A stretch of DNA of 64,000 bases. It comes from Actinomadura parmotrematis (lineage in GTDB: Bacteria; Actinomycetota; Actinomycetes; Streptosporangiales; Streptosporangiaceae). Below the pieces are notes generated by a model. It saw only the letters and a program-made list of their open reading frames with translations. It did no database searches and was not told where the DNA came from. The stretch's first letter is position 1; each line of letters begins with the position of its first letter. The DNA lies in NCBI RefSeq assembly GCF_019458805.1, contig NZ_JAIBOA010000027.1, positions 39,356 through 103,355 of the forward strand, written 5' to 3'. The position numbers and the translations under genes are program-made. Shown here in pieces: positions 1-7,831 of this stretch.

Positions 1-12
1 GTTTCGGACACC

Positions 13-1104
13 GTGTTCACCCGTACATCACCCGTCCGGATCGCCGGCGCCGCGCTCGCGGGCGCCCTCCTCGCGACCGGGACCGGCACCGCCGCCCTCG
101 CCTCGCCCGCCCCCGCCCACCGGCAGGTCGCGCGGCACATCCCCTACACCGCCGCCACCGTCGCGCAGAACGCCGACGGCACCGTCACGCTCACCTGGAA
201 CGCCCCCGGCGTCCGGCACGTGACGGTCTTCGCGGGGACGGCGCAGGACCGGATCTCGCACGAGCGGCCCGTCGCGACGGCGTCCGGCAAGGCCACCGTG
301 ACCGTCCGGAACCTCGGCACCGCCGACCGCTGGTGGTTCGAGCTCGTGCCCGACCGCGGCCGCCCCCTGACCCTCGCCGACCGCTCCCTGCACCTGGCGT
401 CCGCGCCGAACTTCCGCGACGCGGGCGGCTACCGCACGAGCGACGGCCGCTGGGTGCGGATGGGCGTCCTCTACCGCTCCGGCGACCTCGGCAAGCTCAC
501 CGACGCCGACGTGGCGAAGCTGAAGCGCCTCGGCGTCCGCACCGTCTACGACCTGCGCACCCCCGCCGAGCAGGCCGCGTCGCCGGACCGCCTGCCCGCC
601 GGCGCGAGGTCGGTCACCGCGAACGTGTCGGGCACCGCGGGCACCGACGTCTCGATCACCTCGCCCGAGGCCGCCGCGCGGATGATGGTGGACGGCGAGA
701 AGGCCATGGTGTCCTCCGCCAGCGGCCGTGCCGCCTACGGCTCGCTGCTGGCGGCCGCCGCCGACCCGAGGTCGGCGAACCTGGTCTACCACTGCACCGC
801 CGGCAAGGACCGCACCGGCTGGGCGAGCGCGGCGATCCTCACCGCCCTCGGCGTCCCGCGCGCCACCGTCCGCCAGGACTACCTGGCCAGCAACACCTAC
901 CGGGCCGCCGAGAACGCCGCCGTCCTCGCGCAGCTCCCGCCCGCCCAGGCCGCGATCTACAAGCCGCTGCTGGAGGTCCGGCCCGAGTACCTGGACGCCG
1001 GCTTCGACGAGGTCGCGGCCCGGTACGGCTCGTTCGACCGCTACCTGCGCGAGGGCCTCGGCGTCAGCGGCGCCGCCCTGCGCCGGCAGCTCCTCATCGG
1101 CTGA
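13..1104 (+). CDS. secreted tyrosine-protein phosphatase (Y_phosphatase3 type)
   Basis: Predicted exported protein phosphatase that hydrolyses phosphotyrosine-type esters. The N-terminus has a basic start, a hydrophobic Ala/Leu/Gly stretch and an ALASPA-like signal cleavage region near residue 30. Residues about 40-115 look like a beta-rich (fibronectin-like) segment. The catalytic half carries NFRDAGGY near residue 130 and the P-loop HCTAGKDRTG with nucleophile Cys261, typical of the bacterial Tyr/Ser phosphatase family 3. GTG is the first start available and lies close to the window edge, so an upstream start cannot be excluded. Its 3' end overlaps the convergent gene by 11 nt. Confidence 0.85.
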   Translation: MFTRTSPVRIAGAALAGALLATGTGTAALASPAPAHRQVARHIPYTAATVAQNADGTVTLTWNAPGVRHVTVFAGTAQDRISHERPVATASGKATVTVRNLGTADRWWFELVPDRGRPLTLADRSLHLASAPNFRDAGGYRTSDGRWVRMGVLYRSGDLGKLTDADVAKLKRLGVRTVYDLRTPAEQAASPDRLPAGARSVTANVSGTAGTDVSITSPEAAARMMVDGEKAMVSSASGRAAYGSLLAAAADPRSANLVYHCTAGKDRTGWASAAILTALGVPRATVRQDYLASNTYRAAENAAVLAQLPPAQAAIYKPLLEVRPEYLDAGFDEVAARYGSFDRYLREGLGVSGAALRRQLLIG

Positions 1105-1855
1105 CCGCCCGCCCCCCGGCGCGCTCCCCGGCGCGCCCGGCGACGCGGTCGCCCAGCCGGACGACGGCCAGCTCGACCTGGCCCTGCCCCTCCTCCCAGC
1201 CGGCGATCAGCTCGCAGCCCTCGCCGGCGAGGAGGGGCCCGCCGCTCCGCTCGGTGCCGAGGTACATGAGCCCCGCCTCGCCGTCGGTGCAGAAGAAGCC
1301 GAGGTGCGCGGCGAGCTCGGGGGGCTCGATCCCGGCCAGCGCGCCCGCCCACTCCCCGCCCGCCTCGGCGTCGACGTCGAGCAGGTCGCCGGGGCCGTCG
1401 CCGAGGGCGAGCGCGACGCGCAGCGCGTCGAACAGCGTGCCGTCGGAGACGAGCCGCGGGTAGGGGACGTACCAGTCCGCCGCCGGCACGCGCCCGGCGA
1501 GGTCGGCGCCGCGGACGAGGCCGCGCCCGAAGCTCGGGACGCCGTCCGGGAGGTCGGCCGGGTCGAGCTCGAAGACCGAGCGGCCGGCGTCGAACCGCAC
1601 CGGCGGCTCGCCCTGGTCGAAGATCGGGTAGTCCCAGACGACCGGCGCGGCGCCGGCGAGGGCGGCCGGGGCGATCCAGGCGGGATCGCGGTCGAACCCG
1701 ATCTCGTTGATGAAGTTCCCGCCGAGGTAGACGGCATAGTCGGCGGCCGGGTCGAAGCCGTCCAGGGGACGGCCGAGCAGCAGCTCGAAGACGGGGGTGA
1801 GCCGCGCTCGCCACACCGGGTCGACGCCTGGCGTTCCAAGCTTTTCGTGCGTCAT
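1094..1855 (-). CDS. hypothetical protein, 253 aa
   Basis: I do not recognise this protein. It is a soluble acidic protein without signal peptide or membrane segment, starting MTHEKLG. It has many Trp/Tyr/Phe residues in its first half (for example FELLLGRPLDGF, YAVYLGGNFINEIGF) and ends in an Arg/Gly/Ala-rich tail. Codon use fits the rest of the window and the frame is clean for 762 nt, so it is probably real. It converges on the phosphatase with an 11-nt 3' overlap. The region between its start and the lipase is long and non-coding. Confidence 0.6.
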   Translation of the reverse strand: MTHEKLGTPGVDPVWRARLTPVFELLLGRPLDGFDPAADYAVYLGGNFINEIGFDRDPAWIAPAALAGAAPVVWDYPIFDQGEPPVRFDAGRSVFELDPADLPDGVPSFGRGLVRGADLAGRVPAADWYVPYPRLVSDGTLFDALRVALALGDGPGDLLDVDAEAGGEWAGALAGIEPPELAAHLGFFCTDGEAGLMYLGTERSGGPLLAGEGCELIAGWEEGQGQVELAVVRLGDRVAGRAGERAGGRAVSR

Positions 1856-2042
1856 GCGCCGGACCCTAGCGATCTCCTCCGACGGCGCGGGCGCGAACGG
1901 CGGCCGATCTTCGCGCAGCCCGAGATCCGGTCGCCGACCGGCGGGCCACCGAACCGGGATCGAGCGGATCTCCGAAGGCTCCCGGCCCGCCTCTCCGCCG
2001 GCCGCAATTCCGGCCCCGCCCGAAACCCGCCCCGCCCTCCCC

Positions 2043-2144
2043 TGACCCCCCGGTCACCTCCTGTTGAGATGCGGCGTGTTGCCTAATGGGAGCGCTCCCA
2101 TGGCGCAACACGCCGCAAGTCAACGGAGGGCGACCAGGGGGTCA
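2043..2144. repeat. dispersed nested palindromic repeat, copy A
   Basis: A 102-bp element symmetrical about position 2093.5. Outer arms start TGACCCCC and end GGGGGTCA. Inner arms carry TGCGGCGTGTTG and its complement. The centre is the perfect palindrome TGGGAGCGCTCCCA. Mismatches between the 30-nt inner halves are confined to two short patches. The same architecture and length recur at 25568-25669, and a variant lies at 51977-52057. No open reading frame; it could form a strong cruciform or RNA hairpin. Confidence 0.8.
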
Positions 2145-2179
2145 TTTGGTGAGGGGGCGGCCGGGGCGGGCATTCGGGG

Positions 2180-2217
2180 TAGCCGATCGGCTAGAAACGG
2201 GCCTAGCCGATCGGCTA
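2180..2217. promoter_or_regulatory. tandem pair of 14-bp palindromes (operator-like)
   Basis: TAGCCGATCGGCTA occurs twice, at 2180-2193 and 2204-2217, 24 bp centre to centre. Each copy is a perfect palindrome. This is the layout expected for two dimers of a TetR-like regulator. No candidate regulator gene is adjacent. Confidence 0.45.
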
Positions 2218-2533
2218 GAGTCTGGGGCGCGCGGCGCCCGGGGATCCTCCGGCGGCGCGCCGTCCTCCCCGGTTCCGGACCGCATCACGGCGGTCGGCAT
2301 CGGTCGGCTTCACAGCGTTCCGCCCAGGAAAATTCCGGGGCGATGGGAAAAATGCAGCCGGGGCTGGCCGCGCGTTTATAGCGCGGCATTCATTTCGTGT
2401 TTCCTTTTTTGCGTTCCCGCAGGTCGTTGCGCCCTTGTGCGCCGCTACGGACTTACTCATCCAGCCGCGCAATCATCCACCGGAATTTGCGCGCCGGCGA
2501 CATTGTGCGGCCGGTAAGCGGAGGCTTATGTTA

Positions 2534-2556
2534 CTCGTCGGCAACTTACCGGCGAG
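2534..2556. promoter_or_regulatory. 23-bp operator-like palindrome before the lipase gene
   Basis: Near-perfect palindrome beginning CTCGTCGG and ending CCGGCGAG with core CGGCAACTTACCG, ending 11 nt before the lipase ATG. The core recurs as CGGTAACTTGCCG near 40574-40586, upstream of the cyclase gene, suggesting a shared TetR-type regulator. Confidence 0.45.
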
Positions 2557-2567
2557 GGGTGGAACCG

Positions 2568-3959
2568 ATGGCGCGGGACGCGGGCGCGAGGACGGGCGTG
2601 GGCAGGGCCGGGGCGGCGGGACGGAGGGGCGTGCCGCGCCGGGCCCGGCTGCTGCCGCTCGCCGCCGGGCTCGCCGCCGCCGCGCTGGTGGCGTCCGCGA
2701 CGGGCGCCGCCGCCGCGCCCGCCCCCCGTGAGGTGTCGCGCGGGGTGACCATCCCGGCGTTCTACGACCCGCCCGCGAAGCTGCCCGCCGCGAACGGGGC
2801 GCTGATCCGCACCGAGCCGCTCCCGCTGGCGCTCACCGCCGCCGGCGCCGACGGGCCGCTGCCGGGCAGGGCGACCCGGCTGATGTACCGGTCCACCGGC
2901 GCCAACGGCAAGGCGACCGCCGTGACCGGCGCCTACATCGAGCCGGCCAGGAAGTGGACGGGCGCGGGCCCGCGCCCGCTCGTCGCGGTCGCGTCGGGGA
3001 CCATGGGCCAGGGCGACCAGTGCGCGCCGTCGCTGGCGCTGGAGAAGCCCCTCACCTTCAACGGCCAGACCGTCTCGGTCGGCTACGAGGACATCAGCGT
3101 CTACCGGCTCCTCGACGCGGGCGTCGCCGTCGTCGTCACCGACTACGCCGGGCTCGGCACGACCGACCGCGTCCACACCTACGCCGAGCGCTTCGACCAG
3201 GCGCACGCCGTGCTCGACGCCGTCCGCGCCGCGCGCAGGCTGCCCGGGACGTCGCTCACCGCGAAGTCGGCGGTCGGGCTGTACGGATACAGCCAGGGCG
3301 GCGGCGCGACCGCGTCGGCGGCCGAGCTCCAGCCCTCCTACGCCCCGGACGTGCACCTCGCCGGCACCTACGCGGGCGCGCCGCCCGCCGACCTCGCCGA
3401 GGTCATCAAGGGCATCGACGGCAGCGCCCTCGCCGGCGCGCTCGGCTGGTCCATCAACGGGCTGTCGCAGACCTACCCGGAGCTGAAGAAGGTCATCGAC
3501 GCGCACGTGGGCGCGTCCGGGCGGGCGGCGCTCGCCGACCTGTCCGGCATGTGCGTCGGCGACGCGATCCTCCGGTACGCCTTCTCCCGCAGCGGCCAGT
3601 GGACGACGGACGGGTCGTCGCTGTCGCAGGTCATCGCCGGGTCGCCGGTCGCGCAGCGGGTCCTGGCCCGCGAGCGGCTCGGGTCGCTGCGGCCCGCCGG
3701 GCCCGTCCGCGTCGCGAGCGGCGTCCTCGACGACATCGTGGTGCACGCGCAGTCGCGGCGCCTCGCCGCCGACTGGTGCGCGAAGGGCGGCCAGGTCACC
3801 TACCAGCCGGTCGACCTGCCGCAGCTCGGCGTCGGGCTGCTCACCAACCACCTCGCCCCGCTCCTCACCGACCAGAACGACGCCCTCGCCTGGCTCACCG
3901 CCCGCCTGAACGGCACGGCGGCCCCCGGCAACTGCGCGAAGCTGCCGCAGCTGCCCTGA
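2568..3959 (+). CDS. secreted lipase (LIP family)
   Basis: Exported alpha/beta-hydrolase of the secretory lipase family, 463 aa. The frame is open further upstream, but ATG 2568 is preferred: it begins a classic signal sequence (Arg-rich n-region, Ala/Leu core around residues 30-50, AAAAPA cleavage region), and it follows a GAGGGG ribosome-binding site. The nucleophile elbow is GYSQGG with Ser242. The expected downstream Asp and His regions are present (VLDDIV; GVGLLTNHL). It probably forms an operon with the flavoprotein 33 nt downstream; together they would attack acylglycerols and sterols outside the cell. Confidence 0.85.
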   Translation: MARDAGARTGVGRAGAAGRRGVPRRARLLPLAAGLAAAALVASATGAAAAPAPREVSRGVTIPAFYDPPAKLPAANGALIRTEPLPLALTAAGADGPLPGRATRLMYRSTGANGKATAVTGAYIEPARKWTGAGPRPLVAVASGTMGQGDQCAPSLALEKPLTFNGQTVSVGYEDISVYRLLDAGVAVVVTDYAGLGTTDRVHTYAERFDQAHAVLDAVRAARRLPGTSLTAKSAVGLYGYSQGGGATASAAELQPSYAPDVHLAGTYAGAPPADLAEVIKGIDGSALAGALGWSINGLSQTYPELKKVIDAHVGASGRAALADLSGMCVGDAILRYAFSRSGQWTTDGSSLSQVIAGSPVAQRVLARERLGSLRPAGPVRVASGVLDDIVVHAQSRRLAADWCAKGGQVTYQPVDLPQLGVGLLTNHLAPLLTDQNDALAWLTARLNGTAAPGNCAKLPQLP

Positions 3960-3992
3960 CCTCCGCTCCCACCCCGACCGTTTGGAGCAGCC

Positions 3993-5591
3993 ATGTCCCC
4001 CACCGCACGCTCCCCGATCACCCGCCGTTCCCTGCTCGCCGGTGCCGCGGCGACCGCGGGGCTGTCCGCCCTCGGCACGCCCGCCGCCCGCGCCGCCGCC
4101 CGCAAGCCGGTGCCGGTGACGCGCGAGGAGCAGCGCCTCGTCATCATCGGCTCGGGCTTCGGCGGCGGCGTCGCGGCCCTCCGGTTCGCCCAGGCCGGCG
4201 TCCCCTCGCTCGTCCTGGAGCGCGGCCTGTGGTGGCGCACCGGGCCGAACGCCAAGACGTTCCCGAGCCCCGCCAACATCGACAAGCGCGCCTTCTGGCT
4301 CGGCCTCGCCCCGGAGATCTTCGGGGTGCCGGTGCCGCCGCTGGACCCCTACACCGGCCTGCTGGAGCTCGTCCGCGGCGAGAACATGAACATCATGTGC
4401 GCGGCGGGCGTCGGCGGCGGCTCGCTGGTCTACCAGGGCATGACGCTCCAGCCGACGCGCGCGCTGTTCGAGGCGACGATGCCCGCCTCGATCGACTACA
4501 CCCGCATGGACCAGGTCTACTACCCGCGCGTCGCGCGGATGCTCGGCATCGAGACCGCGCCCGACGAGCTGATCAACAGCAGGACCTACCTGCCGTCGCG
4601 GATCTTCGCGCGGAACGCCGAGCGGGCCGGCTACGCCGTCTCCAAGATCCCGATGCCGATCGACTGGACGTACGCGCTGCGCGAGCTGAAGGGCGAGATG
4701 GCGCCGTCCTACACCAACGGCGACTGCTCGCTCGGCGTCAACAACGGCGGCAAGCACTCGGTGGACGTCACCTACATCGCCGCCGCGCAGGCGACCGGCC
4801 TGGTGACCGTCGCGACGCAGCACAACGTCACCGACGTCGCGATGACGCCGGCGGGGACCTGGACCGTGCACGTCGACCGGATCGACACCACCGGCGCCGT
4901 CCTGGAGAAGAAGATCATTACGACGCCGGCGCTGGTGATGGCCGCCGGCACCGCCGGCACCACCCGGCTGCTCATGCGCGCCGCCGCCAAGGGCGACATC
5001 CCCGACATGCCCGACGGCCTCGGGTCCGACTGGGGCACCAACGGCGACCGCATCTACGTCTGGACGAACTTCACCGAGGACTTCGGCGTCCCGCAGGGCG
5101 GCCCCGTCGTCTACGGGAGCAAGGAGTGGGACGACCCGGCCACCGCGAACACCGTCATCCAGGCGTCGCTGCCGCCGCTGCCCGCCAACCTGCGGTCCAC
5201 GATGATGGTCGGCTACGGCATGAGCGAGGGCCGCGGCCGCTTCACCTACGACGCCAAGAAGGACGACGCCGTCCTGCACTGGCCGAAGGGCGGCGACGGC
5301 GAGCTCTACGACCGGCTCCAGCAGCGCGCGTCCAAGATCGCCGGCAACGGGTCGGCGCTGGTCGACACCAACGCCGTGCTGCCCTCCACCTGGCACCCGC
5401 TCGGCGGCGCGTCGGTCGGGAGCGTCTGCGACACCGCCGGGCGCGTCCTCGGCCACCGCGGCCTGTACGTCCTCGACGGCGCGCTCATGCCGGGCACGAC
5501 CGCGGCCTGCAACCCGTCCATGACGATCGCCGCGATCGCCGAGCAGGCCACCGACCAGCTCGTCGCCCACGACGTCGGGAAGGTGTTCTGA
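3993..5591 (+). CDS. GMC-family flavoprotein, cholesterol-oxidase-like
   Basis: Predicted FAD-dependent sterol/alcohol oxidase, exported by Tat (TRRSLLAG at the N-terminus, AARA cleavage region). The FAD dinucleotide motif GSGFGGG spans residues 53-59, followed by an acidic strand end (LVLERG). Near the C-terminus HPLGG (His468) and CNPSMTI (Asn507) match the conserved His/Asn pair of class I (non-covalent FAD) cholesterol oxidases. Length 532 aa is normal for that group. Start is supported by TTTGGAG nine bases upstream. It follows the lipase closely, suggesting co-expression. Substrate is inferred from family and could be another bulky alcohol. Confidence 0.8.
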   Translation: MSPTARSPITRRSLLAGAAATAGLSALGTPAARAAARKPVPVTREEQRLVIIGSGFGGGVAALRFAQAGVPSLVLERGLWWRTGPNAKTFPSPANIDKRAFWLGLAPEIFGVPVPPLDPYTGLLELVRGENMNIMCAAGVGGGSLVYQGMTLQPTRALFEATMPASIDYTRMDQVYYPRVARMLGIETAPDELINSRTYLPSRIFARNAERAGYAVSKIPMPIDWTYALRELKGEMAPSYTNGDCSLGVNNGGKHSVDVTYIAAAQATGLVTVATQHNVTDVAMTPAGTWTVHVDRIDTTGAVLEKKIITTPALVMAAGTAGTTRLLMRAAAKGDIPDMPDGLGSDWGTNGDRIYVWTNFTEDFGVPQGGPVVYGSKEWDDPATANTVIQASLPPLPANLRSTMMVGYGMSEGRGRFTYDAKKDDAVLHWPKGGDGELYDRLQQRASKIAGNGSALVDTNAVLPSTWHPLGGASVGSVCDTAGRVLGHRGLYVLDGALMPGTTAACNPSMTIAAIAEQATDQLVAHDVGKVF

Positions 5592-5688
5592 CCGGCCCCT
5601 GACCGGCCGGCGCGGTGGGCGTACGTGAGTCCCGAAATGAAGATCATCAGCGCTTCCCGCGAACCCCTCCTCCGTTGGGAGAAGCGCT

Positions 5689-5865
5689 GTGGTCCAGATC
5701 CACCAGGCGGCGACCGGCCGCTCGCGCAGGGACTTCCTGCGCGCCGCCGGCCGCGTCCTGTACGCCGGCGACGGGCTCTCCTACATGGACGCCTGGCAGC
5801 ACGGCGCCATCCTGTCGGCCCGCGAGGCCGTCACCGCCCTGCACGCCCGCGCCCTGAAGGGGTAG
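5689..5865 (+). pseudogene. flavin monoamine oxidase remnant with internal deletion
   Basis: A 58-codon frame with a good Shine-Dalgarno (GGGAGAAG) and GTG start. Its first 20 residues read like the Tat-signal start of an exported flavin amine oxidase (SRRDFLRAAG). They run straight into what looks like the extreme C-terminus of such enzymes (RVLYAGDGLSYMDAWQHGA, then SAREAVTALHARALKG). The roughly 400 residues that should lie between, including the FAD-binding core, are missing. It is therefore most likely a non-functional remnant. A tiny unrelated protein is less likely. Confidence 0.65.
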
Positions 5866-5871
5866 GCGCGC

Positions 5872-5904
5872 GGCCGGGGCCGCCGCTACTCGGCGGCCCC
5901 GGCC
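5872..5904. terminator. strong GC hairpin
   Basis: Perfect 14-bp inverted repeat (GGCCGGGGCCGCCG and complement) with a 5-nt loop, just after the amine-oxidase remnant and before the cutinase gene. No U-tract, as is usual in actinobacteria. Confidence 0.6.
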
Positions 5905-6052
5905 TGACGTGGGGCGGCGGGAAGGCCGGTGAAACCACCGATGCCGGGAGGGCGGGGGCGGATCTAGCTTCACGGTGCCATTCCACCCGCGAGGGCGGAA
6001 TCCGGTCGCGTCCGTCACCCCCGGGCGCGCTCCCCCGTGAAGAGAGGCCCCC

Positions 6053-6715
6053 ATGTCCCCCACCCTCCCCCTGCGGCGGCTCGCGGCCGCCGCCGTCGCG
6101 TGCGCGGCCGGCGCCGCCGGCCTGACCGCCGTCTCGGCGACCGCCGCGTCCGCCGCCACCTGCTACGACGTCGACGTGGTGTTCGCGCGCGGCAGCGGCG
6201 AGCTGCCCGGTCTCGGCATCGTCGGGACGCCGCTGGTCAGCGGCATCAAGTCCGACCTGCCCGGCCGGTCGGTGACGTCGTACGCGGTGAACTACGCCGC
6301 CGACCTCGCGCAGACGAGCGCCGGGCCGGGCGCGACCGACATGAGCAACCACGTGAAGTCGGTCGCCGCGTCCTGCCCGAACACCTCGTTCGTGCTCGGC
6401 GGCTACTCGCAGGGCGCCAGCGTCACCGACATCGCGATCGGCATCCCGACGCTGCTCGGCACCGGCGGGACGATCCCGACGAACCTGTCCTCGCGGGTCA
6501 AGGCCGTCGTCGTCTACGGCAACCCGCTGCGCCTCTACGGGCAGACGATCAACACCGCGAGCTCGCTGTACGGGCCGAAGGCCAAGGAGTTCTGCAACCT
6601 CGGCGACCCGGTGTGCGCCAACGGCGCCGACATCACCGCGCACCTGACCTACCCCTACAACGGCACGGTCACCCAGGGCGCGCAGTTCGCCGCCGACAAG
6701 GTGAAGGCGGGCTGA
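6053..6715 (+). CDS. secreted cutinase-family esterase
   Basis: Small exported serine esterase that hydrolyses cutin, lipid esters or similar polymers. The signal peptide covers about residues 1-34. The mature start holds the family pattern VVFARGSGELPG. The nucleophile elbow is GGYSQGAS with Ser119. Paired cysteines (TCYD, SCPN, FCNLGDPVC) match the cutinase disulfides, and the last includes the catalytic Asp region. 220 aa is the usual family length. It is preceded by a GAGAGG ribosome-binding site and lies between two hairpins, so it is probably transcribed alone. Confidence 0.88.
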   Translation: MSPTLPLRRLAAAAVACAAGAAGLTAVSATAASAATCYDVDVVFARGSGELPGLGIVGTPLVSGIKSDLPGRSVTSYAVNYAADLAQTSAGPGATDMSNHVKSVAASCPNTSFVLGGYSQGASVTDIAIGIPTLLGTGGTIPTNLSSRVKAVVVYGNPLRLYGQTINTASSLYGPKAKEFCNLGDPVCANGADITAHLTYPYNGTVTQGAQFAADKVKAG

Positions 6716-6720
6716 GCCCC

Positions 6721-6764
6721 GCCCGCGGACGCCGCCCGGTGCAGGGCCGGCGGCGTCCGCGGGC
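6721..6764. terminator. long GC hairpin after cutinase
   Basis: Perfect 16-bp inverted repeat (GCCCGCGGACGCCGCC and complement) with a 12-nt loop, starting 5 nt after the cutinase stop codon; probable transcription terminator. Confidence 0.7.
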
Positions 6765-6800
6765 GGCCCGTCCCCGTCCCGTCCCACCCCAAGGAGCACC

Positions 6801-7580
6801 ATGCGGTCCCTCCGTTCGGCGGCGGCGCTCGCGCTCGCCGGCCTCCTCTCCCTCGCCGGGGTCCTCGCCGGCCCCGCCCCCGCCGGCGCGGCGTCCCCCG
6901 AATACGTCGCGCTCGGCGACTCGTACTCGTCGGGCACCGGCACCAGCCCCTACATCGACCTGCTCTGCACCCGCAGCAGCGCCGCCTACCCGGTGCTGTA
7001 CGCGGCGGCCCACCCCGGGACGTCGCTGAAGTTCGTCGCCTGCGGCGGCGCGACGATCCCCGACGTCGTGTCCGACCAGCTCTCGGCGCTGAGCGCGAAC
7101 ACCACCCTCGTGACTCTCAGCATCGGCGGCAACGACTCCGGTTTCGCCAGCACGATGCTGTCCTGTCAGTACGGGACGACGGCCACGTGCACGTCGGCGC
7201 TGGACAAGGGCCGCGACTTCTTCGAGAACCAGCTCCCCGGGCAGCTCGACTCGCTCTACGCGCAGGTCCGCGCGCGGGCGCCGCAGGCGAAGGTCGTCAT
7301 CGTCGGCTATCCGCGCCTGTTCAAGTCGGGCGGCCTCTGCCTGGGCGGGCTCAGCGCCGCCAAGCGCGCGCTGCTCAACCAGGCCGCCGACGACATGTCG
7401 GAGGTCATCGCGGGCCGCGCCGCCGCCGCCGGGTTCGCGTTCGCCGACGCCCGCACGACGTTCGCCGGGCACGAGATCTGCACGACGAGCCCGTGGATCG
7501 ACTCGGCCACCGTCCACCCGAACGCGACCGGCCACCGGCAGGGCTACCTGCCGGTCGTGACGGCCGCCGCCGGAGCCTAG
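6801..7580 (+). CDS. secreted SGNH/GDSL esterase
   Basis: Exported SGNH-fold hydrolase (lipase, phospholipase or esterase). The signal peptide spans about residues 1-32. Block I is ALGDSYSSG with nucleophile Ser41, block II has FVACGGAT, block III has SIGGNDSGF, and block V ends with DSATVHPNATGH (His239). Six cysteines suggest three disulfides, as in Streptomyces secreted lipases. It starts after AAGGAG. Its TAG stop codon is part of the CTAG flank of the MITE-like element immediately downstream, so insertion of that element may have trimmed or created the present C-terminus. Confidence 0.88.
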   Translation: MRSLRSAAALALAGLLSLAGVLAGPAPAGAASPEYVALGDSYSSGTGTSPYIDLLCTRSSAAYPVLYAAAHPGTSLKFVACGGATIPDVVSDQLSALSANTTLVTLSIGGNDSGFASTMLSCQYGTTATCTSALDKGRDFFENQLPGQLDSLYAQVRARAPQAKVVIVGYPRLFKSGGLCLGGLSAAKRALLNQAADDMSEVIAGRAAAAGFAFADARTTFAGHEICTTSPWIDSATVHPNATGHRQGYLPVVTAAAGA

Positions 7581-7738
7581 GGCATGTTTTGTGGATCCAC
7601 GTTCTGTTGCGCGGCGCCCAGGCGGCCCCCGGCGGCGTTGTCGTCGGTCGACGGCCAACACCGGGCCGCCTCCCTCCTCCGCCTTGCCGGGGACCACCTG
7701 GACACCGCTCACGACGAACAAGACCCACAAAACACGCC
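7581..7738. mobile_element. MITE-like element, 158 bp, CTAG-flanked
   Basis: Terminal inverted repeats GGCATGTTTTGTGG (7581-7594) and CCACAAAACACGCC (7725-7738) match at 13 of 14 positions. Direct CTAG copies lie on both sides (7577-7580 and 7739-7742), as expected for a 4-bp target duplication. There is no transposase inside. The short length and ends suggest a non-autonomous derivative of an IS element; CTAG-type targets are known for IS5-related families, but the parent is not in this window. Confidence 0.65.
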
Positions 7739-7831
7739 CTAGCGGGCCGCCGCCGTCACGCACGGCGACGGCGGCGGCCCCGTCCGGTGATGCCCTCGTT
7801 CGTGGCGGTCCGTGCCCATTACGCTTCCGCC

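Larger units (their letters stand above)
1856..2567. other. long non-coding region with repeat and operator-like palindromes
   Basis: No convincing gene. It holds a 102-bp nested palindromic repeat (2043-2144), two copies of a 14-bp palindrome (2180-2217), an AT-richer stretch around 2370-2420 that may hold the lipase promoter, and a 23-bp palindrome (2534-2556) directly before the lipase start. Confidence 0.6.

Noticed and set aside
2526..5570. 1014-codon minus-strand open frame opposite the lipase and flavoprotein genes
   Set aside because: Composition is low-complexity and it lies exactly opposite two well-supported genes.
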